Origin: Parvibaculum sp049671045
GTDB taxonomy: Bacteria > Pseudomonadota > Alphaproteobacteria > Parvibaculales > Parvibaculaceae
Assembly (NCBI RefSeq): GCF_049671045.1
Contig: NZ_JBATUH010000015.1
Span: forward strand, 41,902-105,901
Reading direction: 5' to 3'
DNA: 64,000 bases
The notes below the pieces were generated by a model, which was given only the letters and a program-made list of their open reading frames with translations, made no database searches and was not told the origin of the DNA. Below, one piece after another: positions 1-8,980 of the stretch; within the stretch, counting starts at the first letter, position 1, and the number at the start of each line of letters is the position of its first letter. The position numbers and the translations under genes were made by a program.

Positions 1-1083
<1,083 letters not shown>

Positions 1084-1402
1084 AGAAACTCCTTAGGCAT
1101 CTGCCGGCGAAAGAAACCGGATCGCCTCATCCTTTGCACCGTTCTTGCCCGCCGCCAGTACCGATCGAAAAACCCTCATTTCTCAATCGCTTGAGGGACT
1201 CAAACGGATCCCCGATCCGTCACTTCTCCGACATACGAGCATGTTATTCGGCGAGGGATCAAGATTTCATTACAAATAAGCGAAACTCACCCTTCGCCGG
1301 GCCGGAATCCCGGTCTCCGCGCTACGGAATTGCGCATGTTTCGCCGAAAAACCGGCCGGCTGCTGTCGGAAATCCGCAACGCCGGCCCGGATTTGCCGCT
1401 CG
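1084..1402. other. clpX-clpP intergenic region, no gene seen
   Basis: A 319-base gap between clpP and clpX. I see no convincing ORF with a ribosome binding site and no U-tailed hairpin. It probably holds a clpX promoter, since clpP and clpX are often separately transcribed in this class, but no promoter hexamers stand out to me. Confidence 0.5.
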
Positions 1403-2026
1403 TTATTTCGTGGCTTCCTCGGAGCGCGGAACGCCGACATGGTCGACGAGACCGAACTCCAGAGCCCTTTCGGGGCTCATGAAATTGTCGCGCTCAAGTG
1501 CATCCTGCACTTCCTTGAGGCTCCGGCCGGTATGCTTCACATAAATCATGTTCAGCTTCTCGCGGATCGCGAGCGTCTCGCGCGCATGGATCTCGATATC
1601 CGTCGCCTGGCCCTGGAAGCCGCCGGAAGGCTGATGCACCATGATTCGAGAATGCGGAAGCGCGAAGCGCATGCCCTTCTCGCCCGCAGTCAGAATCAGC
1701 GAGCCCATCGACGCGGCCTGACCGAGACAGACGGTCGCGACCGGCGGACGGATGTGCTGCATCGTGTCGTAGATGGCGAGACCCGAGGTCACGACGCCGC
1801 CCGGCGAATTGATGTAGAGCGAGATTTCCTTCTTCGGATTCTCGGCTTCGAGGAAGAGGAGCTGCGCCGTCACCAGCGTCGCCATGCCGTCCTCGAAGGG
1901 GCCCGCGATAAAGATGATCCGCTCCTTCAGGAGACGCGAGAAGATGTCATAGGCGCGCTCGCCCCGGTTGGTCTGCTCGACCACCATCGGCACGAGATTC
2001 ATGTAAGTATCGAGCGGGTCTTTCAT
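1403..2026 (-). CDS. clpP: ATP-dependent Clp protease proteolytic subunit ClpP
   Basis: ClpP is the tetradecameric serine peptidase that degrades substrates fed by ClpX or ClpA. The 207-residue product is of normal length. The catalytic triad is visible: S106 in GQAASMGS, H131 in MVHQPSGG and D180 in ERDNFMS. The ATG at 2026 has an AGGAGAG ribosome binding site just upstream. A heat-shock-like promoter sits about 120 bases upstream (see 2149-2176), which fits a stress protease. The downstream partner clpX is on the same strand. Confidence 0.98.
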   Translation of the reverse strand: MKDPLDTYMNLVPMVVEQTNRGERAYDIFSRLLKERIIFIAGPFEDGMATLVTAQLLFLEAENPKKEISLYINSPGGVVTSGLAIYDTMQHIRPPVATVCLGQAASMGSLILTAGEKGMRFALPHSRIMVHQPSGGFQGQATDIEIHARETLAIREKLNMIYVKHTGRSLKEVQDALERDNFMSPERALEFGLVDHVGVPRSEEATK

Positions 2027-2148
2027 TCTCTCTCCTGAGCGTCAGCGCGTCGCGGGGCCGGGCGGGCATAGTCATCCTTCGGCCAATCACGCCCCTGAAC
2101 GGCATAAAGCGATTCGGTAAATGGACGGTGCATCTTAGCTCAACGCTT

Positions 2149-2176
2149 ATATAAGGCGAGAGGCCGGTGATTTAAG
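2149..2176 (-). promoter_or_regulatory. RpoH-like (heat-shock) promoter of clpP
   Basis: Read on the minus strand the sequence is CTTA, 17 bases, then CTTATAT. Alphaproteobacterial RpoH promoters follow CTTG-N17-CYTATNT, so only the last base of the -35 core differs. The inferred start lies near 2140, giving a leader of about 115 bases before the clpP ATG. The location upstream of a stress protease supports the assignment, but no transcript data are available. Confidence 0.45.
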
Positions 2177-2272
2177 CCCCCGCCCTTCCGGCGCCGGCAA
2201 GCCACCGGCGGAGGGCCACTCCGCCGGCTGCAAGTACCGAATTTTGCCGGGCTTTCCGCGGCCGCCCGCCGC

Positions 2273-3577
2273 TCAGATGCAGACGCTCGCCAGCGGCGGG
2301 AACCCGTTGAATGACACCGCCGAATAGGTCGTCGTATAGGCGCCGGTGGCGAGGATCAGCACCTTGTCGCCCGCCTCGAGCGCCACGGGAAGGCGGTAAT
2401 CGGCCTTCTCGTAGAGAATGTCCGCGCTGTCGCAAGTCGGGCCCGCGAGCACGACGGGCGCCGTCTCGCCGCCGTCGCGGGAGGTCTGGAGACGGTAGCG
2501 GATCGCCTCGTCCATCGTCTCGGCAAGGCCGTGGAACTTGCCGACATCGAGATAGACCCAGCGCCGGTTGTCGGTGCCGCCCTTCTCTGCAACCAGCACC
2601 ACTTCGGACTGAATGACGCCAGCATCGCCCACCACGCCGCGACCCGGCTCGACGATGATGTCCGGCAGCTTCTCGCCGAAGCGGCGCGACAGCGCCTCGC
2701 GAATAGCCGTGCCATAGGCTTCGATCGAGGGCACGTCGGTACGATAGCGCGACGGAAAGCCGCCGCCCATGTTCACCATGCGAAGCGCGATGCCCTGCGC
2801 CGCCACCTTCTCGAAAAGCGCGACCGTTCCGGCGAGCGCCTTGTCGAATTGCGTCAGATCCGTCTGCTGCGAACCGACATGGAACGAAACGCCATAGGGA
2901 TCGAGGCCGAGGTCACGCGCGCGGACGAGAAGGTCCGCGGCCATCTCCGGTTCGCAGCCGAACTTGCGCGACAGCGGCCATTCCGCGCCCTCGCACTCCA
3001 TCAGCACGCGGCAATAGACGCGCGCGCCCGGCGCGGAGCGGGCGAGCTTTTCAAGCTCGGCCTCTGAATCGAAGGCGTAGAGGCGCACACCCTTCGCGAA
3101 GGCGGCCGCGATGTCGCGCTCCTTCTTGATCGTGTTGCCGAAGGAGATGCGGTCCGGCGAGACGCGGTGGCGAAGGCAGAGGTCGATCTCGCCCATGCTC
3201 GCCGTGTCGAAGCAGGAGCCGAGCCGCGCGAGCCGCGCGACGATCTCGTTCGCCGGGTTGGCCTTCACGGCATAGAAGATCCGCGCCTCGGGCAAAGCGC
3301 GCGAAAGCTCCAGCCAGTTATGCGCGACGAGATCGACATCGACCACGAGGCATGGCGAGGGCAGCTCGGCGGTTTCTAGGAAGCGTGCGATCTTGGGCGG
3401 CAGGCCACCGCGCTCCGCCGGAAGCTCGGCTTCACGGTGAACGAGCGCGAGCTTCGTCCGCTTGCGCGCGGCAGGCTTGGCCGACCCGCGAGGGGTACTG
3501 CCTGCCGGCTGCGTCGTGATTTCGGATTTCGTGGACAGGCGCGAACGGGCACGGCGGCCCGGCTCGGAAGCGAACAT
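2273..3577 (-). CDS. Ornithine/lysine/arginine-type decarboxylase (fold III, PLP-dependent)
   Basis: This is a eukaryotic-type (alanine-racemase fold) decarboxylase that converts ornithine, and probably lysine, to putrescine or cadaverine, feeding polyamine synthesis. In the 434-residue reading the PLP lysine is K105 (FYAVKANP), HVGSQ is at 233-237, the glycine-rich GGGFP at 271-275, EPGR at 310-313 and the active-site cysteine at 382 in PTCDSAD. I chose the ATG at 3577 with AAAGGG nine bases upstream; a GTG at 3586 is an alternative. About 60 N-terminal residues precede the conserved fold, a basic extension longer than most homologues, so a later start (GTG codon, residue about 46) is possible. 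A structured leader with a short ORF lies immediately upstream, suggesting feedback control by polyamine-pathway metabolites. Confidence 0.9.
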   Translation of the reverse strand: MFASEPGRRARSRLSTKSEITTQPAGSTPRGSAKPAARKRTKLALVHREAELPAERGGLPPKIARFLETAELPSPCLVVDVDLVAHNWLELSRALPEARIFYAVKANPANEIVARLARLGSCFDTASMGEIDLCLRHRVSPDRISFGNTIKKERDIAAAFAKGVRLYAFDSEAELEKLARSAPGARVYCRVLMECEGAEWPLSRKFGCEPEMAADLLVRARDLGLDPYGVSFHVGSQQTDLTQFDKALAGTVALFEKVAAQGIALRMVNMGGGFPSRYRTDVPSIEAYGTAIREALSRRFGEKLPDIIVEPGRGVVGDAGVIQSEVVLVAEKGGTDNRRWVYLDVGKFHGLAETMDEAIRYRLQTSRDGGETAPVVLAGPTCDSADILYEKADYRLPVALEAGDKVLILATGAYTTTYSAVSFNGFPPLASVCI

Positions 3578-3589
3578 CGTCAACACCCT

Positions 3590-3694
3590 TTAAGACCCGG
3601 CGAAGCCGGCGTGATCAAAAAGGACGCTTCCGTCGTTGCATAAACCAACTAGGGGCCAGCGGCACGTGCGTGTGCGTCTTGTGCGCGCACACAT
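3590..3694 (-). CDS. Putative arginine-rich leader peptide of the decarboxylase
   Basis: A 34-codon ORF beginning MCARTRRTRTCR ends 12 bases before the decarboxylase ATG. It has a plausible ribosome binding site (GGCGAGG five bases before its ATG). Five of the first twelve residues are arginine. Leader ORFs in front of ornithine decarboxylase genes are known in gammaproteobacteria (speFL), where translation of the leader senses ornithine. Coding status here is inferred from position, start signal and composition only. Confidence 0.4.
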   Translation of the reverse strand: MCARTRRTRTCRWPLVGLCNDGSVLFDHAGFAGS

Positions 3695-3733
3695 ATGGCC
3701 TCGCCTGAGTCTGCGCAAGCTGTTTCTGGCCCC
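3597..3733 (-). promoter_or_regulatory. Structured leader of the decarboxylase gene (speF-motif-like)
   Basis: On the minus strand GGGGCCAG (3733-3726) can pair perfectly with CTGGCCCC (3659-3652), enclosing the leader ORF start. Inside, GTGTGCG (3692-3686) pairs with CGCACAC (3676-3670) across a nine-base loop. A third hairpin, CCGGC-TTC-GCCGG (3609-3597), sits just before the decarboxylase ribosome binding site. A cis-regulatory RNA called the speF motif is known upstream of ornithine decarboxylase genes in alphaproteobacteria. Position and fold suggest this is a member, but I could not align it to the family. Confidence 0.5.
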
Positions 3734-3877
3734 GGACGAAATTTTTTCCGGGCGAGCCACAAAGGAAGCCGCCCCAATTCCGTCACATTCGGAGCCACCG
3801 CCGCCCCTCCCGCGCCCGCCCTCCGCCTGCGTCACAATCCGTTTACGGAACAAGTGCCGCCGGACGCCTTGCAAATG

Positions 3878-3909
3878 AAAAAGGCCCGGAGGTACGCTCC
3901 GGGCCTTTT
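3878..3909 (-). terminator. Rho-independent terminator of tig
   Basis: A perfect 12-base stem, AAAAGGCCCGGA paired with TCCGGGCCTTTT around a seven-base loop. In the minus direction it ends in a run of five T, 23 bases after the trigger factor stop codon. Confidence 0.9.
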
Positions 3910-3931
3910 GCGTGAGTGAACGGTAATGCGC

Positions 3932-5446
3932 TCAATCTTCCTTTTTCTTCTTGGCTGGCGCCTTCTTGGCAGCAGGCTTCTTGGCCGCGGCCTTCTTCGC
4001 CGGCTTTTCCTCATCGCCATGATCGTGATCATGGTCGTGGTCGCAGTTCTCGTCGTGGACGTGCCCGTGGTCATGATCATGATCATGGTGGTGATGATGG
4101 TCATGCTCGTCGGCATCCGGGTCGGCGAACAGCTCGTCCCGCGTAACCGTCTTCTCGCTGACCTTCGCCAGCTCGGCGATGAAGTCCACAACCTTCTCTT
4201 CGAAGATCGGCGCGCGCAGCTCGGAAATCGCCTGCGGATTGCGCTGATAGAATTCGAAGACCTGGCGCTCCTGGCCCGGGAACTGGCGGGCGCGATCCAT
4301 CAGCGCCTGATTGAGTTCCTGATCCGTCACGGAGATCTTGTTCTTCTCGCCGACTTCGGCAAGGACGAGCCCGAGCCGCACGCGGCGCTCGGCGATCTTG
4401 CGGTATTCGCCGCGGATCTGCTCCTCCGGCTCCTCGAGGTCGGCGGGCGTCTTGCCCTGATGCTGAAGCTCGTGCTCGAACTGCGACCAGATCTGGCTGA
4501 ACTCCTGCTCGACCATCGTGGGCGGCAGTTCGAAGCTGTGCTCGGCATCGAGCGCATCGAGAAGCGCGCGCTTCAGATGCATGCGCGACATGCGGGCGAA
4601 ATCGGACTTGATCTGCTCGGTGAGGACTTCGCGCAGCTTGTCCAGCGCGTCGAAGCCGAAGCGCTTGGCGAATTCGTCATCGATCGTCGCTTCGGCGGGC
4701 GCCTGCACTTCCTTGACCGTCACTTCAAAGACGGCGTCCTTGCCGGCAAGGTTCTCCGCGCCGTAATCGGCCGGGAAGGTCACCTTGACGTCGACCTTGT
4801 CGCCCGCCTTGGCGCCCTTGAGCTGATCCTCGAAGCCCGGGATGAACCGGCCCGAGCCGATCTCGAGCCTCGCATCTTCCGCCGAGCCGCCCTCGAAGGC
4901 TTCGCCGTCGATCCGGCCGATGAAGTCGATGGTCAGGAGGTCGCCCTCCTCGGCCGCCGCGCCCTCGGCCCTGGGCTCGAAATTCTTCTGGTTCTCGGCC
5001 AGACGCTTCAGCGCCTCGTCCACATCGGCGTCGGTCGCCTCGGCCACCGGCTTCTCGACGGAAATCTTGGAGAAGTCCGCGATCTCGAAGCTCGGAATGA
5101 TCTCGAAGGTCATCTTGTAGGTCAGGTCGGCCTTGCCGTTCATGACCTCCTCGATCTCACCCTCGAGGTTGATCTCGGGCTGAAGCGCGGGGCGCAGCGT
5201 CTGCTCCTCGAGCGCCTTCTGGCTCGACTCGCCCACGGCCTCCTGAATGACTTCCGACATCACCTGCTTGCCGAAGGTCTTGCGCAAATGCGCGACCGGG
5301 ACCTTGCCCGGGCGGAACCCCTTGAGGCGGATCGAGTTCTTCAGCTCGTCGAGCTTCGCACCGACGCGCGTCTCCAGATCGCCGGCGGGAACCTGAACCT
5401 TGAGTTCGCGCTTCAAACCTTCAGCGCTCGTGACCGTAACCTGCAT
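3932..5446 (-). CDS. tig: Trigger factor (ribosome-associated chaperone/PPIase) with histidine-rich tail
   Basis: Trigger factor binds ribosomal protein L23 at the exit tunnel and folds nascent chains. The ribosome-binding signature GFRPGKVP is at residues 43-50, the FKBP-type PPIase domain at roughly 160-250 and the C-terminal chaperone domain follows to about 443. At 504 residues it is longer than the usual 430-450. The excess is a tail from residue 444: about 30 residues of alternating His and Asp (15 His, one Cys), then about 27 residues of Lys/Ala/Pro repeats. SlyD, another ribosome-linked PPIase, carries a comparable metal-binding His tail. I infer metal binding for the tail and no more. 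The gene is monocistronic with a strong terminator. Confidence 0.97.
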   Translation of the reverse strand: MQVTVTSAEGLKRELKVQVPAGDLETRVGAKLDELKNSIRLKGFRPGKVPVAHLRKTFGKQVMSEVIQEAVGESSQKALEEQTLRPALQPEINLEGEIEEVMNGKADLTYKMTFEIIPSFEIADFSKISVEKPVAEATDADVDEALKRLAENQKNFEPRAEGAAAEEGDLLTIDFIGRIDGEAFEGGSAEDARLEIGSGRFIPGFEDQLKGAKAGDKVDVKVTFPADYGAENLAGKDAVFEVTVKEVQAPAEATIDDEFAKRFGFDALDKLREVLTEQIKSDFARMSRMHLKRALLDALDAEHSFELPPTMVEQEFSQIWSQFEHELQHQGKTPADLEEPEEQIRGEYRKIAERRVRLGLVLAEVGEKNKISVTDQELNQALMDRARQFPGQERQVFEFYQRNPQAISELRAPIFEEKVVDFIAELAKVSEKTVTRDELFADPDADEHDHHHHHDHDHDHGHVHDENCDHDHDHDHGDEEKPAKKAAAKKPAAKKAPAKKKKED

Positions 5447-5515
5447 CTTGCAATCCGTTCTTTCAGCTAGGCCGTTTTTTCTTCCTGGCCATTGTCATTG
5501 CTGGGCTTTCCGGCC

Positions 5516-5600
<85 letters not shown>

Positions 5601-5805
5601 AAGGCCCGCCCGGGCAGCGACATTCGACCGCCATCCCGTGTCCAAATCGGCGCTCTCTATAGCAAGGGACCCGGGGGAACGCCAGCAAAAGAGAAGCGCC
5701 GCACGGCGAAAGAAAGCGCCCCGAAGCGGCCCTTTCGGCCCCCTTTCGGGCGAAAATCGGGGCCGTTCTACCCCTTCTGCCCCGCGCCCGGCCCAAGGTG
5801 CGGGA

Positions 5806-7305
5806 TCAGCGAAGGGCGGGCACGAGGTCCCGGTACACGGCCGGCAGCATTTCGGGCAAATCCTCCGAAACGAGGCCGATGCCGAAATAGCTCGCGGCTT
5901 CGCCATGTAGCCAGGCCGCCATGGCCGCCGCCTCGAAGGCCGGCGCGCCTTGCGCGAGGAGGCCCAGAATGATCCCGCCCAGCACGTCGCCCGAGCCTGC
6001 CGTGGCAAGCTCCTGACCGCCATTCGTATTGACGATGGCCCGTCCGTCCGGCGCGGCGATCACCGTATCGGGGCCCTTGAGCAGGACGACGGCGCCCGAC
6101 TCCGCCGCCGCGGCGCGGGCGCGGGCGAGCTTGCCTCCTTCGATGGCCGGGAAGATGCGGCGGAACTCGCCCTCATGCGGGGTGAGCACGGTCGGCCCGG
6201 CGAAATAGCCCTTGATGGCGACGAAGAGATCACGCGGGATCTCGGCGAACGAGGTCAGCGCATCGGCGTCGAGCACCATGGCGGCGCCGGACAGAAGGGC
6301 CGCCAGCACATTCTCGCGCGTGGTCGGGCCGACGCCGCAGCCCGGTCCGATGAGGCATGCGTTCTTGCGCTTGTCCTCGAGGATCTTCGTCAGCGAGTCC
6401 GCCCCGGCGAACGGCTTGACCATGATGGCGGTGAGCTGCGCGGCGTTGATCGCCACCGCATTGGGCGGCGAGACGACGGTGACCAGCCCCGCGCCTGCGC
6501 GAAGCGCGCCGCGAGCCGCGAGCCGCGCGGCGCCCGTATTGGACGGGCCGCCGGAGACGACGATGGCGTGGCCGCGCGAATATTTGTGATCCTCGGCCCT
6601 CCGCTGCGGGAAATTCGCGCCCCAGACAGCCGGGCCGTTCTCGAACGTCGCGGGCGCGACCTCCGACAGCACGTCATCTTCGATGCCGATGCCGGCGACG
6701 ACGAGTTCGCCGCAAAGCGTGCGTCCGGGATAGAGCACATGGCCGGGCTTCTTGCGGAAGAAGGTGACGGTGACCCGCGCGCTGAAGGCTTCGCCGCGCA
6801 CCTGCCCGGTATCGCCGTCGAGGCCCGTCGGCACGTCGATGGCGACGACGGGAAGCCCGGCCCGGTTCACACGGCGGATGAGTTCCGCAGTCGCGCCGTT
6901 CACGTCGCGCGAGAGCCCCGCGCCGAAAATGCCATCCACGATGACGGCCGCGCCCTCCGCCGCATCGGCCGTCAGCGGGTGCACGGGCCCGTTCCAGCGA
7001 TGGGCGGCCTCGGCCGCGTCGCCTGTCAGCCGCTCGCGCTCGCCCAGAAGAAAGAGCGAAACGTCCCGCCCCCGCTCCTTGAGCAGGCTCGCCGCGATGA
7101 AGGCATCGCCGCCATTGTTGCCGGGCCCGCAGAGAACAGCGACGCGCCCTCCCCCGAAGCGCTCGGAGACAGTATCCGCGACCGCGCGGCCTGCGTTTTC
7201 CATAAGAAGGATTCCGGGACGCCCGCGCTCGATCGTCAGCCGATCGGCACGCGACATTTCATCAACGCTGAGCAGGGCATGTCTCGTATCGAACATGCGC
7301 GCCAC
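5806..7305 (-). CDS. nnr: Bifunctional NAD(P)H-hydrate epimerase / ADP-dependent NAD(P)H-hydrate dehydratase
   Basis: This enzyme repairs hydrated NADH and NADPH: the epimerase equilibrates the R and S hydrates and the dehydratase restores the cofactor using ADP. The N-terminal YjeF_N domain (about 1-215) contains GPGNNGGDAF at 60-69 and DVPTGLDGDTG near 160. The C-terminal ribokinase-like domain (about 225-499) has GPGCGVGPT and the conserved ATAGSGDVL. At 499 residues it matches the two-domain fusion found in most bacteria. The start is either GTG at 7305 or ATG at 7296, and neither has a strong ribosome binding site. It is followed by tRNA-Leu on the same strand. Confidence 0.95.
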   Translation of the reverse strand: MARMFDTRHALLSVDEMSRADRLTIERGRPGILLMENAGRAVADTVSERFGGGRVAVLCGPGNNGGDAFIAASLLKERGRDVSLFLLGERERLTGDAAEAAHRWNGPVHPLTADAAEGAAVIVDGIFGAGLSRDVNGATAELIRRVNRAGLPVVAIDVPTGLDGDTGQVRGEAFSARVTVTFFRKKPGHVLYPGRTLCGELVVAGIGIEDDVLSEVAPATFENGPAVWGANFPQRRAEDHKYSRGHAIVVSGGPSNTGAARLAARGALRAGAGLVTVVSPPNAVAINAAQLTAIMVKPFAGADSLTKILEDKRKNACLIGPGCGVGPTTRENVLAALLSGAAMVLDADALTSFAEIPRDLFVAIKGYFAGPTVLTPHEGEFRRIFPAIEGGKLARARAAAAESGAVVLLKGPDTVIAAPDGRAIVNTNGGQELATAGSGDVLGGIILGLLAQGAPAFEAAAMAAWLHGEAASYFGIGLVSEDLPEMLPAVYRDLVPALR

Positions 7306-7369
7306 TATAGCGGCATGAGGCGAGTCGCCAAGGCGGCAAATCAGGCCTGCGTCCCGGCGTCCGGCGCCC

Positions 7370-7939
7370 TCAGTTCACCTTGGTGTCGGCTTCGCGCCCC
7401 TTCTCGATGAGTGAAAGCGCGGACCCCTTCACTTCGAGCACCGTTACGGAACAATTGTCCGGCCGGAAGGCGACCACGCGATCGTCGCCAAGCGCCGCGC
7501 CCGCCGCCACATTGATCGCGATGAAATGGCTGAAGACGACCGTGTCCTCCTCGAGCGCCGTCAGCGCCTCGACGACGCCCCTCCGCCAGGCCATGAAATC
7601 GACGCCGCCCTGCGGCTCGGCGCCCGCGGCCCAGCTTCCGGCCATGAAAGCGCGAAGCCATTCGCCGCGCTCCTTCAGATCATGCGTCGGGGAAGGAATT
7701 TCGCCCACACGCGCCTCGACGCGCGGGCTCGCGCCCCAGAGTTCGGCGAGCGGCACGCTCGTCTCCCGGCAGCGGCGCAGCGGCGACGTGACGAGCGGCA
7801 GCTTCCGCCCTGCCCGCGCCTCGATCTCGCGCGCGACCGCTTCCGACTGCGCGCGGCCGAGATCATCAAGGCCGGGGTCCATATCCGCGTCCCAGCTCGC
7901 CGCCGCGCGGCCATGTCGGATCATATAGATGAGGGGCAT
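7370..7939 (-). CDS. Histidine phosphatase family protein
   Basis: The 189-residue protein begins MPLIYMIRHGRA, placing the RHG phospho-acceptor histidine motif at residues 8-10. The downstream arginine (SPLRRCRET) and the late catalytic histidine (VVFSHF) are also present, as in the phosphoglycerate mutase-like branch 1. The natural substrate cannot be read from sequence; cofactor-independent phosphatases of this size act on sugar phosphates or phosphoproteins. I chose the ATG at 7939 because the motif then sits at the usual distance from the N-terminus; the open frame continues upstream to 8008. It lies upstream of the nnr gene on the same strand, about 65 bases away. Confidence 0.85.
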   Translation of the reverse strand: MPLIYMIRHGRAAASWDADMDPGLDDLGRAQSEAVAREIEARAGRKLPLVTSPLRRCRETSVPLAELWGASPRVEARVGEIPSPTHDLKERGEWLRAFMAGSWAAGAEPQGGVDFMAWRRGVVEALTALEEDTVVFSHFIAINVAAGAALGDDRVVAFRPDNCSVTVLEVKGSALSLIEKGREADTKVN

Positions 7940-8031
7940 CTGCTCGTTCCCATGCGAATTGCGATGGCGGAACATAGGCGCCCCATGGCCGATCCAGCAA
8001 GCATGCATGGCCGAAGCGGCGCACGGATGAG

Positions 8032-8060
8032 AAAAAGCCCGGACGGAGAACCGCCCGGAC
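8032..8060 (-). terminator. Rho-independent terminator after the outer-membrane protein gene
   Basis: Minus strand reads CCGGGCGG-TTCT-CCGTCCGG (eight pairs with one G.U) followed by GCTTTTT. It lies 25 bases past the stop codon at 8085. Confidence 0.85.
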
Positions 8061-8084
8061 CTTTCCGTTCGCCGTCGAGGCCGA

Positions 8085-8831
8085 TCAGAATTTGTAGTTG
8101 ATGCCGAGGCGCAGCGTGCTCGATGTCAGATCCGCCGAATGGCTGAACGGCGCGGCGCTCGGCCCCGCCGCCGTGAGCGTCCCGCTCGAAGAGACGCTAC
8201 CAAAATCCGTGTAAAGATATTCGAGCTTGGCCGACCACTTGTCCATCAGCGCATACTCGACGCCCGCGCCCAGCGTCCAGCCATATTTGGTCTTGGAGCC
8301 GGAAGCATATTCGGCGGCGCCGAGGCCGAGCGTGTCGCTGAACGAATTGGAGTTCTTCAGATTGGTGACGGCGAGCCCACCCGTCACATAGCCGAGAAGA
8401 TTGTCCATGGCGACGCCGACGCGCGGCCGCAATGTCAGCAGCCAGTCCGCCTTGACCGACTGGCCAAGCGTGAACGTGTCGGGCGAAAATGCCGGATAGA
8501 TGGCCGTGACGGTTCGCGACTTGCTGAGGTCATAGGCGTCGAAATCGACTTCGCCGCCCAGAACGAGATTGCCGTTCTGCCAGTTCATGCCGGCTTGCAC
8601 GCCACCGACGAAACCGTCGGGATGGACCTTGCCATGGCCCGCCGCATTGACAGCGGTCACGCTCGATGGCGCGAAATAGCTGCCTGCCGATGTCGTCGTG
8701 GAAACGTCTGAATCGCCCCAGCCATAGCCCGCATTCGCACCGATGTAATAACCGGTCCAGTTGTAGACTTCCGCCTTCGCGCCGCTCACCAAAGCCAGAG
8801 ACGCAATCAAGATCGCAAACAGAATGCGCAT
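8085..8831 (-). CDS. Outer membrane beta-barrel protein (Omp25/RopB-like)
   Basis: The 248-residue precursor has a clear signal peptide (MRILFAILIASLALVSGAKA). The mature start contains YNWTGYYIGANAGYGWG, the hallmark of the small alphaproteobacterial porin-like barrels (Omp25/31, RopB). Alternating hydrophobic strands continue to a terminal LRLGINYKF ending in phenylalanine, the signal for BAM-dependent insertion. Its role is probably structural. The gene is flanked by its own terminator and, upstream, by a long inverted repeat (8885-8923), so it appears monocistronic. Confidence 0.9.
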   Translation of the reverse strand: MRILFAILIASLALVSGAKAEVYNWTGYYIGANAGYGWGDSDVSTTTSAGSYFAPSSVTAVNAAGHGKVHPDGFVGGVQAGMNWQNGNLVLGGEVDFDAYDLSKSRTVTAIYPAFSPDTFTLGQSVKADWLLTLRPRVGVAMDNLLGYVTGGLAVTNLKNSNSFSDTLGLGAAEYASGSKTKYGWTLGAGVEYALMDKWSAKLEYLYTDFGSVSSSGTLTAAGPSAAPFSHSADLTSSTLRLGINYKF

Positions 8832-8884
8832 GATTTTCCCCTCACCTCAGTTGACTGAGCGCGGGGATTTTATCGTCCGGTCAC

Positions 8885-8923
8885 ATGTGTCGCCACGGTA
8901 AATAATCAGCCGTGGCGACGCAT
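8885..8923. repeat. Inverted repeat, 14-base arms, between thiolase-like and OMP genes
   Basis: Arms ATGTGTCGCCACGG and CCGTGGCGACGCAT pair fully apart from one T.G wobble, around an 11-base AT-rich loop. It lies 58 bases after the thiolase-like stop and 54 bases before the OMP start, both on the minus strand. No T-run follows. It may end the thiolase transcript or act as an operator for the OMP gene. Confidence 0.6.
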
Positions 8924-8980
8924 ATGGATAGTGGCCGGGCTTTCGCGGACCGGCGTCCGAGCGAAACGGGACGTTTCAGT

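Noticed and set aside
2172..2260. GC-rich inverted repeat (GCCCT...AGGGC) after the decarboxylase stop, considered as a terminator.
   Set aside because: Arms contain several mismatches and no T-run follows on the minus strand.
4000..4120. Repeated GATCATG-like DNA that might look like a tandem-repeat or CRISPR element.
   Set aside because: It is the coding sequence for the His/Asp tail of trigger factor; spacers are absent.
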